From: a virus
Virus record (IMG/VR): IMGVR_UViG_3300048694_000100
Coordinates: 1-40,164 of that record
Direction: 5' to 3' (one strand)
Length of the DNA stretch: 40,164 nt
Shown here: one piece after another, positions 8,113-16,890 of the stretch
Position numbering within the stretch: the first letter of the stretch is position 1
Layout: every line of letters starts with the position of its first letter
Made by a program: the position numbers and the translations under genes
The notes under the pieces: model-generated
The model's input: only the letters and a program-made list of their open reading frames with translations
Databases searched by the model: none
Told to the model about the DNA's origin: nothing

Positions 8113-8998
8113 TGCTTATACAGGAACTACTCACCTATTCTCAACTCCGTATTTGACTTTAGATGAGTTTAAGAACGCTCCTACAAGTATTGATTTATCT
8201 AATCTAGTATTCAGTTCACAAGACCCTGATGTTCAGGATTCTGAATTAACTAATACTATTGCTCGCGCATCTTCTTGGATTGATACATATTGCAATCAAG
8301 TTCTAGCGGCTACAACCGAAACAGAACAACAACGCACTCGTATTAGCCCAGATGGAACTATTCGCCTACACCCACGCTATTCACCAATCATTGCTCTAAC
8401 TGCTTTCCAATATGGCAATCCATCAACTCAAATGCAAACACTTCCTGATTGCTCATACGCTTGGATTGAAGATGCTGAAATCCTAGTTCCTTACGCTAAT
8501 CTTTCACTTACTTATTCTTCTCAAGGCGCGCTTCAATTTGGCTTCCCTACTAGCCCACGCGTTGAAACATTTGTTAAATATACTTATATTGCAGGATACG
8601 CAAATACAACTATTGTTACTGCAAACGCTGGTGATACATCTTTAACCGTTGCAGACGGTACAGGAATTACCGCAGGACTACAACTTAAGATTTATGACGG
8701 ATACAATTCAGAATTTGTTACAGTAGATTCATCTTATACTTTTGGCTCAACAACAATTCCTTTAACTAGCGCTCTTGTTAATACTCACGCAACAGGAATC
8801 TCTATCTCAGCACTTCCACCTGCAATCAAGGAAGCGGCAATTCTAGTTACAACTGCGTTCCTAAAAGTTCGTGGCGATAACTCAATGGTTATGAGCATCT
8901 CATCTGCTCCTAATGCAAGCAACAAAGCAGGAGAAGATTTAAGCGGCGATTTGAAGATAGCACAAGAACTGCTTAATCCTTACAAGAGGATTCGCTAA
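8105..8998 (+). CDS. Head-tail connector (gp6-like adaptor)
   Basis: A 297-residue protein. Its N-terminus (YLTLDEFKNAPTSIDL, then DSELTNTIARASSWIDTYC) is the helix pattern of HK97 gp6-like connectors that form a ring under the portal. The middle (residues ~150-245, AGDTSLTVADGTGITAGLQLK) is a beta-rich segment longer than in the basic family and probably an insertion. The end PAIKEAAILVTTAFLKVRGDNS returns to the helical connector type. Located after the capsid gene as expected; overlaps the next gene as TAATG. Confidence 0.8.
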   Translation: MANAYTGTTHLFSTPYLTLDEFKNAPTSIDLSNLVFSSQDPDVQDSELTNTIARASSWIDTYCNQVLAATTETEQQRTRISPDGTIRLHPRYSPIIALTAFQYGNPSTQMQTLPDCSYAWIEDAEILVPYANLSLTYSSQGALQFGFPTSPRVETFVKYTYIAGYANTTIVTANAGDTSLTVADGTGITAGLQLKIYDGYNSEFVTVDSSYTFGSTTIPLTSALVNTHATGISISALPPAIKEAAILVTTAFLKVRGDNSMVMSISSAPNASNKAGEDLSGDLKIAQELLNPYKRIR

Positions 8999-9489
8999 TG
9001 TCGGTCGGGCGCAAAGAAGTCCGTTCTACACTTGCCACATTTATTCAACCGCCAAATGTAGCCGGAATCAATCAAGTATTCACATCATTTCCTAAGCGCA
9101 TTAACTTCCAAGTTAATTCACTACCTAGCGATAAATCGCGTTGTGCCGCAGTAATTCATATTGAATCTGAAACAGAATCTCGCTTAGCAATTGGTGGAGC
9201 GCATAGCGGAATCAAGCGCATTGATTATGCGGTTGCAGTTCAATTATTTCACCACAGTTCAGAAAACGATGCCGAAGATGCAATGCACCATTTCGATTAT
9301 GTAGTTGATAATCTAAAAGACAAATTGCGCTCAGACCACCAATTCGGTGATTCAACTGGAGTTTTAACTTGGCAAGGCGCAGAACCACGCATAGATATTT
9401 CTTACGGCGAACCCGATGCTTCAAATGGTACATACATTGAAACTTGGGCTGTTGTGAGATTTGATGTTACACAAATGATTCAGGCATAA
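8998..9489 (+). CDS. Tail terminator / head-tail joining protein
   Basis: A 163-residue alpha/beta protein between the connector and the tail tube gene. The pattern VRSTLATFIQPPNVAG followed by beta strands (CAAVIHIESETE, RIDYAVAVQLFHHS) and a helix (DAEDAMHHFDYVVDNLKDKL) fits gpU/tail-terminator-like proteins in this position. No motif proves it; position and fold impression are the basis. Confidence 0.65.
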   Translation: MSVGRKEVRSTLATFIQPPNVAGINQVFTSFPKRINFQVNSLPSDKSRCAAVIHIESETESRLAIGGAHSGIKRIDYAVAVQLFHHSSENDAEDAMHHFDYVVDNLKDKLRSDHQFGDSTGVLTWQGAEPRIDISYGEPDASNGTYIETWAVVRFDVTQMIQA

Positions 9490-9498
9490 GGAGAAAGT

Positions 9499-9657
9499 AT
9501 GGCTAAACATAAATACACAGGGGAATACGAAGTCACTTTTCCTTCAATTTCCAAAACAGTAAAGCCGGGCGAAATATTTGAAGCCCCAGAAGATTTTAAG
9601 GCACATAAAGTAACACCAGTAAAACAAACCAAACCAACAACAGGAGATGAAGAATAA
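9499..9657 (+). CDS. Small protein before the tail tube gene
   Basis: A 52-residue product (MAKHKYTGEYEVTFP start, ending TGDEE) with a strong ribosome site AAGGAGAAAGT. Its TAA overlaps the ATG of the tail tube gene. The sequence KTVKPGEIFEAPEDFKAHKV resembles small beta domains found beside tail tube genes (TVxPGExFE...); the tail after residue 40 is Lys/Thr-rich. Function unknown, presumably structural or assembly. Confidence 0.75.
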   Translation: MAKHKYTGEYEVTFPSISKTVKPGEIFEAPEDFKAHKVTPVKQTKPTTGDEE

Positions 9658-10646
9658 TGACCCTAGCACAAAATTCCGTAAAGTCGTATCTCGGGGTCGC
9701 TCTCGAAGGTACAAAAGGAACATCTGCAACTGCAACTAACTTTGTACCCATAACTCTTAATAGTTTTAAGCCTATGGATGTTATTGCGCCTTTGTTTGAT
9801 ACAGGTATTCGTGGTTCACTTGTAGAAAATTACAATTACCTACAAGGCCGCAAGCACTCAGAAATTGATATTGCTGGTTCAGTATTTGCAGACACTATCG
9901 GCTTTTGGATTGCAGGTATTCTTGGAGATGTTGTAACAACAGGTTCTTCTGCTCCATATACTCACACAATCGCTCTTAAGAACACAGTTGGCTCAACTTC
10001 TGATGCTCAACCTAAGTCATTAACAGTAACCGATTTCTATGCGGCAAATACTCGCCAATATCCGGGATGCCAGATTACTGATTTTGGTTTAACTTTCAAT
10101 GCTGATGGTATGTTGGAATATACTGCTAAGGCAATCGGTTGGGCTTCAAACACCACAACTGCTCCAACACCTTCATTTACTGGAGTTCTTCCAACTCAAG
10201 TTTGGACAGGTACAGTTTCAGTAGGTGGAACATCAATTGGATATGTAACAACAGGAACTCTTGACTTATCTCGCGCAAATGAAATCATTTGGGGATTAAC
10301 TGGCACACAGAATCCATACCAAGTATTCGTTGGTGCATTAACAGTTAAGGGCAAACTAACATTTGTTATGCAAGATGATACTGAATTAACTCGCTTCCTT
10401 TCTAACACACAACCTACATTAACAGTTTCATTTACAACTGGTTCAGGTTCAACTGCTACTAAGGTTGCTTTCCAAGTTTCAAAGGGTGCTTACACAACTG
10501 CACAAATTGACCGAGGAACAGATTATGTTGCACTAACAGTTGATATCGAGGCTCTTGGAAATACAAGTGATATCGGAGCATCAGGTGGATATTCACCGGT
10601 GCAATTTAGCCTAAACAACGCTTTCCCTTCTGGAACTTTCCAGTAA
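9657..10646 (+). CDS. Major tail (tube) protein
   Basis: A 329-residue protein rich in Thr, Ser and Gly with many beta strands. The start SVKSYLGVALEGTKGTSATAT followed by FVPITLNSFKP and GSVFADTIGFWIAG is typical of actinophage tail tube proteins, and ITDFGLTFNADGMLEYTAKA fits the tube core. Position immediately before the two tail assembly chaperones supports it. A 12-pair hairpin follows the stop codon, as after the capsid gene. Confidence 0.85.
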   Translation: MTLAQNSVKSYLGVALEGTKGTSATATNFVPITLNSFKPMDVIAPLFDTGIRGSLVENYNYLQGRKHSEIDIAGSVFADTIGFWIAGILGDVVTTGSSAPYTHTIALKNTVGSTSDAQPKSLTVTDFYAANTRQYPGCQITDFGLTFNADGMLEYTAKAIGWASNTTTAPTPSFTGVLPTQVWTGTVSVGGTSIGYVTTGTLDLSRANEIIWGLTGTQNPYQVFVGALTVKGKLTFVMQDDTELTRFLSNTQPTLTVSFTTGSGSTATKVAFQVSKGAYTTAQIDRGTDYVALTVDIEALGNTSDIGASGGYSPVQFSLNNAFPSGTFQ

Positions 10647-10659
10647 TAGGGAATCAATA

Positions 10660-10692
10660 GTGTGGGCAGGGCTGCCTTCCCCCTGCTCACAC
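10660..10692 (+). terminator. Hairpin after the tail tube gene
   Basis: GTGTGGGCAGGG (10660-10671) pairs with CCCTGCTCACAC (10681-10692) with one G-T pair and a nine-base loop. No U-run follows directly. It may reduce read-through into the low-abundance chaperone and tape measure genes or protect the 3' end of the tube mRNA. Confidence 0.55.
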
Positions 10693-10726
10693 CCTAAATA
10701 GAGAAGGCACTAAGAGAAGGATAAAT

Positions 10727-11077
10727 ATGTCTAAAACAATTAAATTACCAAGTGGTAATACAGTAACTTTGCGTGACCCAAGTGAGTTGCGCGTTAAAGA
10801 CCGCAAGAAAGTTTTATCTGCCGCAAATGGACAAGAAGGCGTTTTGCAAGCAATGTCTATGGTGGATGGACTTATGGCAGTTCTTATTTCAGAGTGGTCT
10901 TTTGATTTAATTATTCCATCAATCGTTATCGCTTCATTAGATGAATTAACTATGGCTGATTACGATGCACTAGCCGTAGAAGTATCAAATGCTCAAGATG
11001 CTTTATTTCCTGCATTGAATCAAACACCAGAATCAGAAGCGAGTGTTGATAGCCCTTTCGGAAACTCCAACGCCTAA
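10727..11077 (+). CDS. Tail assembly chaperone, short form
   Basis: A 116-residue protein beginning MSKTIKLPSGNTVTLRDPSEL, lying between tube and tape measure genes, the standard place of the G/G-T chaperone pair. Its tail is acidic and ends SPFGNSNA. Codons 110-111 (CCT TTC) lie in the heptamer CCCTTTC at 11053-11059, from which a -1 slip leads into the second reading frame. Ribosome site AGAGAAGGATAA precedes the ATG. Confidence 0.85.
   Translation: MSKTIKLPSGNTVTLRDPSELRVKDRKKVLSAANGQEGVLQAMSMVDGLMAVLISEWSFDLIIPSIVIASLDELTMADYDALAVEVSNAQDALFPALNQTPESEASVDSPFGNSNA
11053..11059 (+). promoter_or_regulatory. Programmed -1 ribosomal frameshift site CCCTTTC
   Basis: The heptamer has the X XXY YYZ form (C CCT TTC) in the short chaperone's frame. 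The downstream frame opens exactly here and the zero-frame stop comes at 11075, so slippage must occur in this 25-base window. CGGAAAC at 11059-11065 is a poorer alternative. Confidence 0.7.
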
Positions 11078-11265
11078 AGTGGGTGTTGGAAGGTAAGCGT
11101 AGGGAAGATACTCTTAATTATCCTGACGAAGAATACTTTTATTATGTATGCGCAAAAGAGTTTGGCTGGACACCATCGCAAGTGGATGAACAGCCTGCCG
11201 CAATGATTGATTGGATTGTTTCAATTAACAATATAGTGAAACAGGTTGAAAATGATAATCAATAA
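11053..11265 (+). CDS. Tail assembly chaperone, -1 frameshift extension
   Basis: This frame is open from directly after a TAG at 11050-11052. Read after a -1 slip on CCCTTTC, it continues the short chaperone with FRKLQRLKWVLEGKRREDT and then FGWTPSQVDEQPA, the recognisable second half of actinophage chaperones. The fused product would be about 179 residues. A GTG at 11083 could start a separate protein but has no ribosome site, so the frameshift is favoured. The long form would bridge tape measure and tube subunits. Confidence 0.75.
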   Translation, partial: PFRKLQRLKWVLEGKRREDTLNYPDEEYFYYVCAKEFGWTPSQVDEQPAAMIDWIVSINNIVKQVENDNQ

Positions 11266-11653
11266 TATTCGTTCGGTTACAAAAGCGCTAGATAAAAGAA
11301 TTCTTGATGTAGATATCAAAACTATGAAAGCCCGTGATGAAATGATGAATCGTTTAATCACACTTGCAAAAGAAGAAATTAAAGGATTGCGCCAACCGGG
11401 AGAAGTTGCTACATCAGGACAACCCCCAATGAACCGAACAGGTAACTTACGCCGTTCTATTAAAGGCAAAAAGAATCGTGTTGGGTTTGCTAACTACACG
11501 GCTATTGTTGGGCCAACTATTATTTATGGTCGAGCAGTTGAATTAGGTGGCGCTCCAACTTGGCGTAATGGTCAGCATTTTCCTTATATGTTACCTGCAC
11601 TACAAAAATTTCAACGCGAGGCTTTCATAATTATTAAAAAATACTTAGCATAG
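11252..11653 (+). CDS. HK97 gp10-like tail completion protein
   Basis: A 133-residue protein with the gp10-like signature: an N-terminal helical region, then QPPMNRTGNLRRSIKGKK and VGPTIIYGRAVELGG, ending in PYMLPALQKFQREAFIIIKK. This family completes the head-tail or tail end. The ATG at 11252 overlaps the chaperone frame by 14 bases; an in-frame TTG lies two codons earlier. Its place after the chaperones rather than beside the other connectors is unusual. Confidence 0.8.
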   Translation: MIINNIRSVTKALDKRILDVDIKTMKARDEMMNRLITLAKEEIKGLRQPGEVATSGQPPMNRTGNLRRSIKGKKNRVGFANYTAIVGPTIIYGRAVELGGAPTWRNGQHFPYMLPALQKFQREAFIIIKKYLA

Positions 11654-11665
11654 AAAGGAAGGCAA

Positions 11666-13144
11666 ATGGCAGAATTTCTCCCACCTGTTGTTCTTGAAAT
11701 TCAAGCAAAAGCATCACAAGCAATTGCGCAGATGCAAACCGTTAATGGTGAACTTGATAAGATGCAAACAAAGGCTCTTAAAGCCGGTGGTTCTCTTGAA
11801 GTAATGTCTAAGGCTTCCAAGTATTCTGGAACTATATTGCTTGGTATTGCAGGAGTTTTAGGAACTGTTGGCGCGGCAAGCGTTAAGATGGCTCTAAATG
11901 TTCAAGTATCTCAAGCCAAACTTCAAACCGCAGTTAAAAATACCGGAGTAAGTTTCCAAAACTTTGCTCCGTATATGGATAAGTCCACATCTGCAATGGC
12001 TAAGTTTGGATTCCATACTGGCGATACAATGAACGCGTTAGCAATATTAACTACTGCAACTCGCAATCCACAAACCGCTATAAATAATTTAGGCATTGTT
12101 GCTGATTTGGCTGCTTACAAACAAGAATCTTTAGCGCAAGCCGCAGTTACAGTTGCAGGTGCAACTACTGGACAAGCGCGTGGCCTTCGTGATTTAGGTT
12201 TAGCAATTGGTAAAACAATTCCTAAAGGTGCAGATTTAGCAACAATTAGCAAACTTATTGAAGACCGTATTCACGGAGCAGCAGCAGCCGCCGCGAAAGC
12301 AGACCCTTGGAAAGCGTTAAGTGCGCAATTTGAAGATTTAGGTGTAAAACTTGGCACAACATTATTGCCTGCTTTCAGAAATTTAGTTAGTTGGCTTGGA
12401 GATTTGCTTCCTGCTTTTGATAAAATAGGCCATTGGATTTCTAGCAATAAAGGATTATTTGAATTCTTAGGTGGCACTCTTGCCGCTTTATGGGTTGCTC
12501 CTAAAATAGATGGATTACTTTTCTCTATTGGAAAAATTGCTGGCGCTTGGGATTTAGTTGCAGTTTCGGCTGGTAAAGCCGCTACCGCAGAAGGTGTTGC
12601 AGAAGCCGAAGGCGTAGCAGGTTCCACAATAGGTACTGTAAATAAATTTAGTAATGTGGTTCCAATTGCAGCCGCTACTGGAGCAGTTGGAGCAACTTTA
12701 GGTAAAGGCGCTCCTATGATTGGAAGCGCTCTTGGATTAAAGAAACATACTGCAATTATTAGAGCAGGTGGAACTGCGGCTGGTGCTGGTGGTGGTGCTT
12801 TAACTGGTGCGCTTGCTGGTAGTGCAGTTTTCCCTGTTGTCGGAACTGCGGTAGGAGCAGTTGTTGGAACAATTGCTGGTGGATTATTAGGATGGTTAGA
12901 AAGCAAACCCGGACAAGCAGTAGTTAAAAAAACTGCGGCGGCTAAACCTCTTGGTTCAATCAATAGCGGTTTATCTCCACAAGTGATTCCTACAAAAGCA
13001 ACAACTAAAAAACAAACTGCGGCGCAAGCCAAAGCAGGTATAATGACCGGAGGTAATTTAACTATTATCGTTGGTGCTACTCAAGGTTCATTTGTCCAAA
13101 GCATTAAAGGCTCAGCAGGTTCTACGAAAGTGATTAAGAAATAA
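11666..13144 (+). CDS. Tape measure protein
   Basis: A 492-residue protein, starting with a helical region (IQAKASQAIAQMQTVNGELDKM), a hydrophobic segment GTILLGIAGVLGTVGAAS near residue 53, and the conserved-type block FGFHTGDTMNALAILTTATRN followed by LADLAAYKQESLAQA-like sequence. The C-terminal half is Ala/Gly-rich with long apolar stretches (TGALAGSAVFPVVGTAVGAV) that could insert in the host membrane. At about 1.5 angstrom per residue the tail would be roughly 70-75 nm long, short for a siphovirus. Ribosome site AAAGGAAGG. Stop overlaps the next ATG. Confidence 0.9.
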   Translation: MAEFLPPVVLEIQAKASQAIAQMQTVNGELDKMQTKALKAGGSLEVMSKASKYSGTILLGIAGVLGTVGAASVKMALNVQVSQAKLQTAVKNTGVSFQNFAPYMDKSTSAMAKFGFHTGDTMNALAILTTATRNPQTAINNLGIVADLAAYKQESLAQAAVTVAGATTGQARGLRDLGLAIGKTIPKGADLATISKLIEDRIHGAAAAAAKADPWKALSAQFEDLGVKLGTTLLPAFRNLVSWLGDLLPAFDKIGHWISSNKGLFEFLGGTLAALWVAPKIDGLLFSIGKIAGAWDLVAVSAGKAATAEGVAEAEGVAGSTIGTVNKFSNVVPIAAATGAVGATLGKGAPMIGSALGLKKHTAIIRAGGTAAGAGGGALTGALAGSAVFPVVGTAVGAVVGTIAGGLLGWLESKPGQAVVKKTAAAKPLGSINSGLSPQVIPTKATTKKQTAAQAKAGIMTGGNLTIIVGATQGSFVQSIKGSAGSTKVIKK

Positions 13145-13920
13145 TGGCAACATTTGTATCTTATTTGAATCCTTATCAATTTGCTTTCAATGGTTGGACA
13201 TTTGGCGCTGGAACTAATTACACAGTAGTTAATGTTCAAGGACTTGCAGGACTTCCTCCGCTACGCGTTCAAGATGATATTCGCGGTTATACAGATGGCT
13301 CATATTCAGGGCGCGATTTCTATGATGGTAGAACCGTAACAATAGAAATGGTCATATTGGGAAATTCAAGTAATCCTGCTCAATATTATTACAACCAATT
13401 ACAACAAAATCTTTATCCTCAGCAGATTGGTACTCCATCTCAATTAGGAGCGTTTCAATTTGAAACATCAACTTCAATTGGGCTAAAGGTTATGTATGGT
13501 CGTGTTCGTAAGATTGATACTACGATTGACCCAGAATTTACTTATGGATATATCCAAGCAACTGTTGAATTCTTCTTTCCAGACCCACGCTACTATGACT
13601 ATCCTTCTAATGGCGCTTCTGGAACTAGCGTATCTCTTACCAATAATGGATGGGCTACTTCTTGCCCTGTAATCACAATTGCAAGCAATCCGGGAACTTT
13701 TACAATTACAGATTCATCTTCAAACTATATGAGTTTTGCTGCTACAAGTGGAACTACCGTTGTGGTTGATTTATTACAAAGAACCATTACGCAAAACGGA
13801 AGTCCTAATAGAAGTATTCTTACTAATTCTACTGGATGGCTCAATATCCCACCGATGAGTACCAATGTATTTTCAAGTGGTGCAAGTATGTCTGTGGTAT
13901 ATTCAGATGCTTATGTATAG
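13144..13920 (+). CDS. Distal tail protein (Dit-like)
   Basis: A 258-residue beta-rich protein after the tape measure, where Dit lies in siphoviruses. GLPPLRVQDDIRGYTDGSYSG near residues 35-55 followed by GRTVTIEMVILG and a later Ser/Thr-rich galectin-like half (NNGWATSCPVITIASNPG) match actinophage distal tail proteins. It would form the ring joining the tube to the tip. Starts with an ATG sharing a base with the tape measure stop. Confidence 0.8.
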   Translation: MATFVSYLNPYQFAFNGWTFGAGTNYTVVNVQGLAGLPPLRVQDDIRGYTDGSYSGRDFYDGRTVTIEMVILGNSSNPAQYYYNQLQQNLYPQQIGTPSQLGAFQFETSTSIGLKVMYGRVRKIDTTIDPEFTYGYIQATVEFFFPDPRYYDYPSNGASGTSVSLTNNGWATSCPVITIASNPGTFTITDSSSNYMSFAATSGTTVVVDLLQRTITQNGSPNRSILTNSTGWLNIPPMSTNVFSSGASMSVVYSDAYV

Positions 13921-13930
13921 AAGGTAGATA

Positions 13931-15208
13931 ATGTCTGATTTTCGTTATTTCACAACTGCTCTTTATCAAAGTGGTTCTACTCCTAATCCAATCATTGCTG
14001 AACTTCCATTAACGGCAGTTAGTTTCGATACTCAATTAAATAGCATAGGTTCATTTACTGGCGAATTGCTTTTATCAGGTTTGGATGCCGCAAAACTTAA
14101 TATTCTGCAAGGAACCAACCCCGGCCAAACTTGCCTATATGTTGATTACGGCGGAACAATTATTTGGGGTGGCATAATTTGGATGCGCGAATATGATTCT
14201 GAAACTCAAATCCTGCGCATTACTGGACAAGAGATGCTTTCATACTTTAAGCGCCGCAAGATAACTCCGCTTAATACAACTTATTACAATTCAGGTAGTA
14301 CAACTCCAACCTCAATTACTTATAGTAATTCAGACCCTTGTGTTGTTGCTAATGACCTAATTGTTAATTACGCTCAAAGCGTTACCTTCCCAAGCCAAGG
14401 TAATACGGTTGCAGGAAATATTGGATTACAACCAAGTTCAACTACATCCTCATATAAGATTACAAGAACTTATTTTGACTACGAATTAAAAGAAGTTTTC
14501 CAAGCAGTTAAGGATTTATCTGACGGATTAGATAGTTCTGCCGCTACTCCATTTTTTGATTTTACAATTACTTATACATACAATTCAAGTGGCAGACCTG
14601 TTAAGCATTTTACTATGGGTTCTCCTTATATGAACGGAACAACTTATACTTCGGTGTTTCAATTCCCCGGCAACCTTGTTGAATATACATATAATCAAGA
14701 TGGAACAAATACTGTTAATGCTTTGTGGGGTCTAGGATATGGTAAAAATGCCAATAAAGTTATTGCTCTTGCTTTAGATAATAAATATACAAATCAAGGT
14801 AGCATTAACGCAACAAATGGCAACGCGGCTATTTTGGAAGATACTGCAAGTTTTATTGATATTGAAGATACAAATCTTTTAGGTGCAGTAAATCTTGGCC
14901 AGTTAAATGCTCGTACTGGAATTACGGTTGCCAATGTTCCTACAAGCGGTTCACCGATTGTTAGCGCTCCCGAAGTTGTGCAAGTTGTTTTGCCACCTTA
15001 TGTAGACCCATATTTGGGAACTTACAATGCAGGAGATTTTGCTCGTTTAATTATTATTGATGATTTATTTCCTAGTGGATACGATTACAATGCTTGGCGC
15101 ATTGTTTCCATTAGCGTTGAACCGGGCGAAGATAAGGAGAGCAGAGTGACGATATCATTATCTCGCGCTATCTATAATCTTGGAAGCGCTTGGGTGGTGG
15201 CTCTATAA
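13931..15208 (+). CDS. Baseplate/tail tip protein (Tal-like)
   Basis: A 425-residue protein after Dit. It opens with beta strands (LPLTAVSFDTQLNSIGSF) and contains CLYVDYGGTIIWGGIIWMREYD near residues 65-87, the hub-type pattern of gp27/Tal-like proteins, then ILRITGQEMLSYFKRRKI. It ends ESRVTISLSRAIYNLGSAW. No lytic domain is visible. Ribosome site AGAAGGTAGATA. Its stop overlaps the next gene. Confidence 0.75.
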   Translation: MSDFRYFTTALYQSGSTPNPIIAELPLTAVSFDTQLNSIGSFTGELLLSGLDAAKLNILQGTNPGQTCLYVDYGGTIIWGGIIWMREYDSETQILRITGQEMLSYFKRRKITPLNTTYYNSGSTTPTSITYSNSDPCVVANDLIVNYAQSVTFPSQGNTVAGNIGLQPSSTTSSYKITRTYFDYELKEVFQAVKDLSDGLDSSAATPFFDFTITYTYNSSGRPVKHFTMGSPYMNGTTYTSVFQFPGNLVEYTYNQDGTNTVNALWGLGYGKNANKVIALALDNKYTNQGSINATNGNAAILEDTASFIDIEDTNLLGAVNLGQLNARTGITVANVPTSGSPIVSAPEVVQVVLPPYVDPYLGTYNAGDFARLIIIDDLFPSGYDYNAWRIVSISVEPGEDKESRVTISLSRAIYNLGSAWVVAL

Positions 15209-16428
15209 TGGCATATACAAACCTCCCACCGAATTTATACGATTACTTTAGCACGATAAATCAGCGTTTGCGCCTTCTTGAATCTGCACCAGATGGCGCA
15301 CAAGATTCGGCAGATGCCGCGCAAGCAACAGGACAAGCCGCATATATTCAATCTCTTTATGCTGCACAAGCCGCTAACCAAGCATCACTTCAAGCAGGTG
15401 TAGCACTTCAATCTGCTAACGGCAAAAACCAAGTTCACTATTCAACATCTGCGCCATCGGGTACAGGCAATAACGGAGATATTTGGTTTCAAACAGATAC
15501 CAGTTTCAATGTGCTTTATCAGTTTGTCTATAACGGCGGAACTTGGCAAAACTCGCCAATTACTTCAACCGTTATTGCTTCCCTTGATGCAGGAAAGATT
15601 ACAACAGGAACGCTAAATTCTATTGCTATCTATGCAGGTTCATCGGGTCAATTCCAAGTATCTGCCGCAGGTGCATTAAGCGCGACTAACGCCGCTATTC
15701 AAGGAACAATTACTTCTAGCAATGGAAACATTGGTGGCTGGAGTATAAATTCTAATGGTATTTACAATACAGGTGCAGCACTTGATAGTTACTATTCAGC
15801 ACTTCGCCTTGGCTCAGGCAGTTCTTATGTAGGAAATGTTGTTGCATTTAATACAGGTGGAAGCGCATCTGGCGTAATTATGCACTCAGGCTCAACGCCC
15901 GACCCAACAGGCGGAACTGGTAATTATGTTGCAGCAACTAGCACGGGTTTAGTTTTGCACGGAACATCAAGCGCGGGAGTAACATTAACATCTAGCGGTA
16001 TAAATCTTTCAGGAAACTCAACATTTATTGGACATATATATTATTCATCAACAAATCCAGGTTCAAGTGGAGATTTACCTATTTATCAAGGTTCAGGAGG
16101 TTATTTATATGGCAAAACATCATCTTCTAAATTCAAAACCAATATTGAACCTCAAAGTATTGACTTAAATAATATACTTCAATTAAATCCTGTAACTTAT
16201 GTTAGTACTGAGGATTATGAAAACAATGGAAATAAATCAGATGGACTTAAACCACTTTTAGGTTTAATTGCAGAACAAGTTGCCGAAATTCCTCAATTAA
16301 AAGATTTAATAGTTGGTTATGATAAAGAAAATGCTCCCTTTAGTATTGATTATTCTTTATTGGCAGTTGCTTTAATTCCTGCAATTAAACAAATTAACGA
16401 TAGGCTTACGGCACTAGAAACGAAATAG
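15208..16428 (+). CDS. Tail fibre/spike with C-terminal S74 chaperone domain
   Basis: A 412-residue protein. An N-terminal helical region (residues 1-85, Ala/Gln-rich) is followed by DIWFQTDTSFNVLYQF, a beta-helix-like repeat region rich in Gly/Ser/Thr, and from residue ~308 a peptidase S74-type intramolecular chaperone: SSSKFKTNIEPQSIDLNNIL, then LLGLIAEQVAEIP and a terminal coiled coil. In this family a Ser/Lys pair at the domain start cleaves the chaperone off after trimer folding; Ser and Lys are present here. Start is the ATG at 15208 (TAATG overlap). Confidence 0.85.
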   Translation: MAYTNLPPNLYDYFSTINQRLRLLESAPDGAQDSADAAQATGQAAYIQSLYAAQAANQASLQAGVALQSANGKNQVHYSTSAPSGTGNNGDIWFQTDTSFNVLYQFVYNGGTWQNSPITSTVIASLDAGKITTGTLNSIAIYAGSSGQFQVSAAGALSATNAAIQGTITSSNGNIGGWSINSNGIYNTGAALDSYYSALRLGSGSSYVGNVVAFNTGGSASGVIMHSGSTPDPTGGTGNYVAATSTGLVLHGTSSAGVTLTSSGINLSGNSTFIGHIYYSSTNPGSSGDLPIYQGSGGYLYGKTSSSKFKTNIEPQSIDLNNILQLNPVTYVSTEDYENNGNKSDGLKPLLGLIAEQVAEIPQLKDLIVGYDKENAPFSIDYSLLAVALIPAIKQINDRLTALETK

Positions 16429-16437
16429 GAGAAGGCT

Positions 16438-16608
16438 ATGGAGTTTGAAATAAACGAAGTAATAAAAGCACTTGGAGAAAGAATTGCTGACCTTGCAAAA
16501 GAAAATGCCATATTGCAAGCAAGCCTTATGAAACTAAGTGAACCCAAAAAAGTAACAACGCTAACAACTGATGCCCCAAAGGTTCAAGGAACTCAAGGGA
16601 TTAAATAA
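16438..16608 (+). CDS. Small coiled-coil protein
   Basis: A 56-residue product, MEFEINEVIKALGERIADLA at its start, with a clear heptad pattern to residue ~32 and a polar Thr/Lys tail. A good ribosome site (TAGGAGAAGGCT) precedes the ATG. It lies directly after the S74 fibre and before the lysis genes, so it could be a fibre partner or a lysis accessory. No family recognised. Confidence 0.7.
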   Translation: MEFEINEVIKALGERIADLAKENAILQASLMKLSEPKKVTTLTTDAPKVQGTQGIK

Positions 16609-16622
16609 CCGAAAGGTCTAAA

Positions 16623-16883
16623 ATGCTCAATAACGCCAACCTATTGTCCAACACGATTTGGGCGATATTAGAAACAATCTTGATTCTAGGAGCGGGTATT
16701 AAGTTCTTTTTCAAGTTAAATAAAAGGTTAGACCGTATTGAGTATCAATTATACGAAAACGGCGGTGGTTCTATGAAAGACCAGATGAACGAGGTCGTTT
16801 CCGAGGTTCGTGGTGTAAAATCAGATGTTACGGAATTGAAAATCAATCAAGCCGTGATTAAAGCCAAAATGGAAATTGACTAG
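16623..16883 (+). CDS. Membrane protein with coiled coil (holin-like, DUF2746-type)
   Basis: An 86-residue protein: one membrane segment at residues ~10-30 (TIWAILETILILGAGIKFFF), then KLNKRLDRIEYQLYENGGGS and a coiled coil to the end. This layout, with NGGGSMKDQMNEV after the helix, is common next to endolysin genes in actinophages. It may be a holin or a regulator of one. It pairs with the next gene, separated by seven bases. Confidence 0.65.
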   Translation: MLNNANLLSNTIWAILETILILGAGIKFFFKLNKRLDRIEYQLYENGGGSMKDQMNEVVSEVRGVKSDVTELKINQAVIKAKMEID

Positions 16884-16890
16884 GAGAACA

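Noticed and set aside
11083-11265. Second tail chaperone as an independent GTG-started gene
   Set aside because: No ribosome site before the GTG, while the frame opens exactly at a slippery heptamer in the first chaperone.
12271-13032. Long minus-strand open frame (253 codons) opposite the tape measure gene
   Set aside because: It is a shadow of the Ala/Gly-rich coding strand; product is low-complexity Ala/Pro-rich, with no ribosome site or own promoter.
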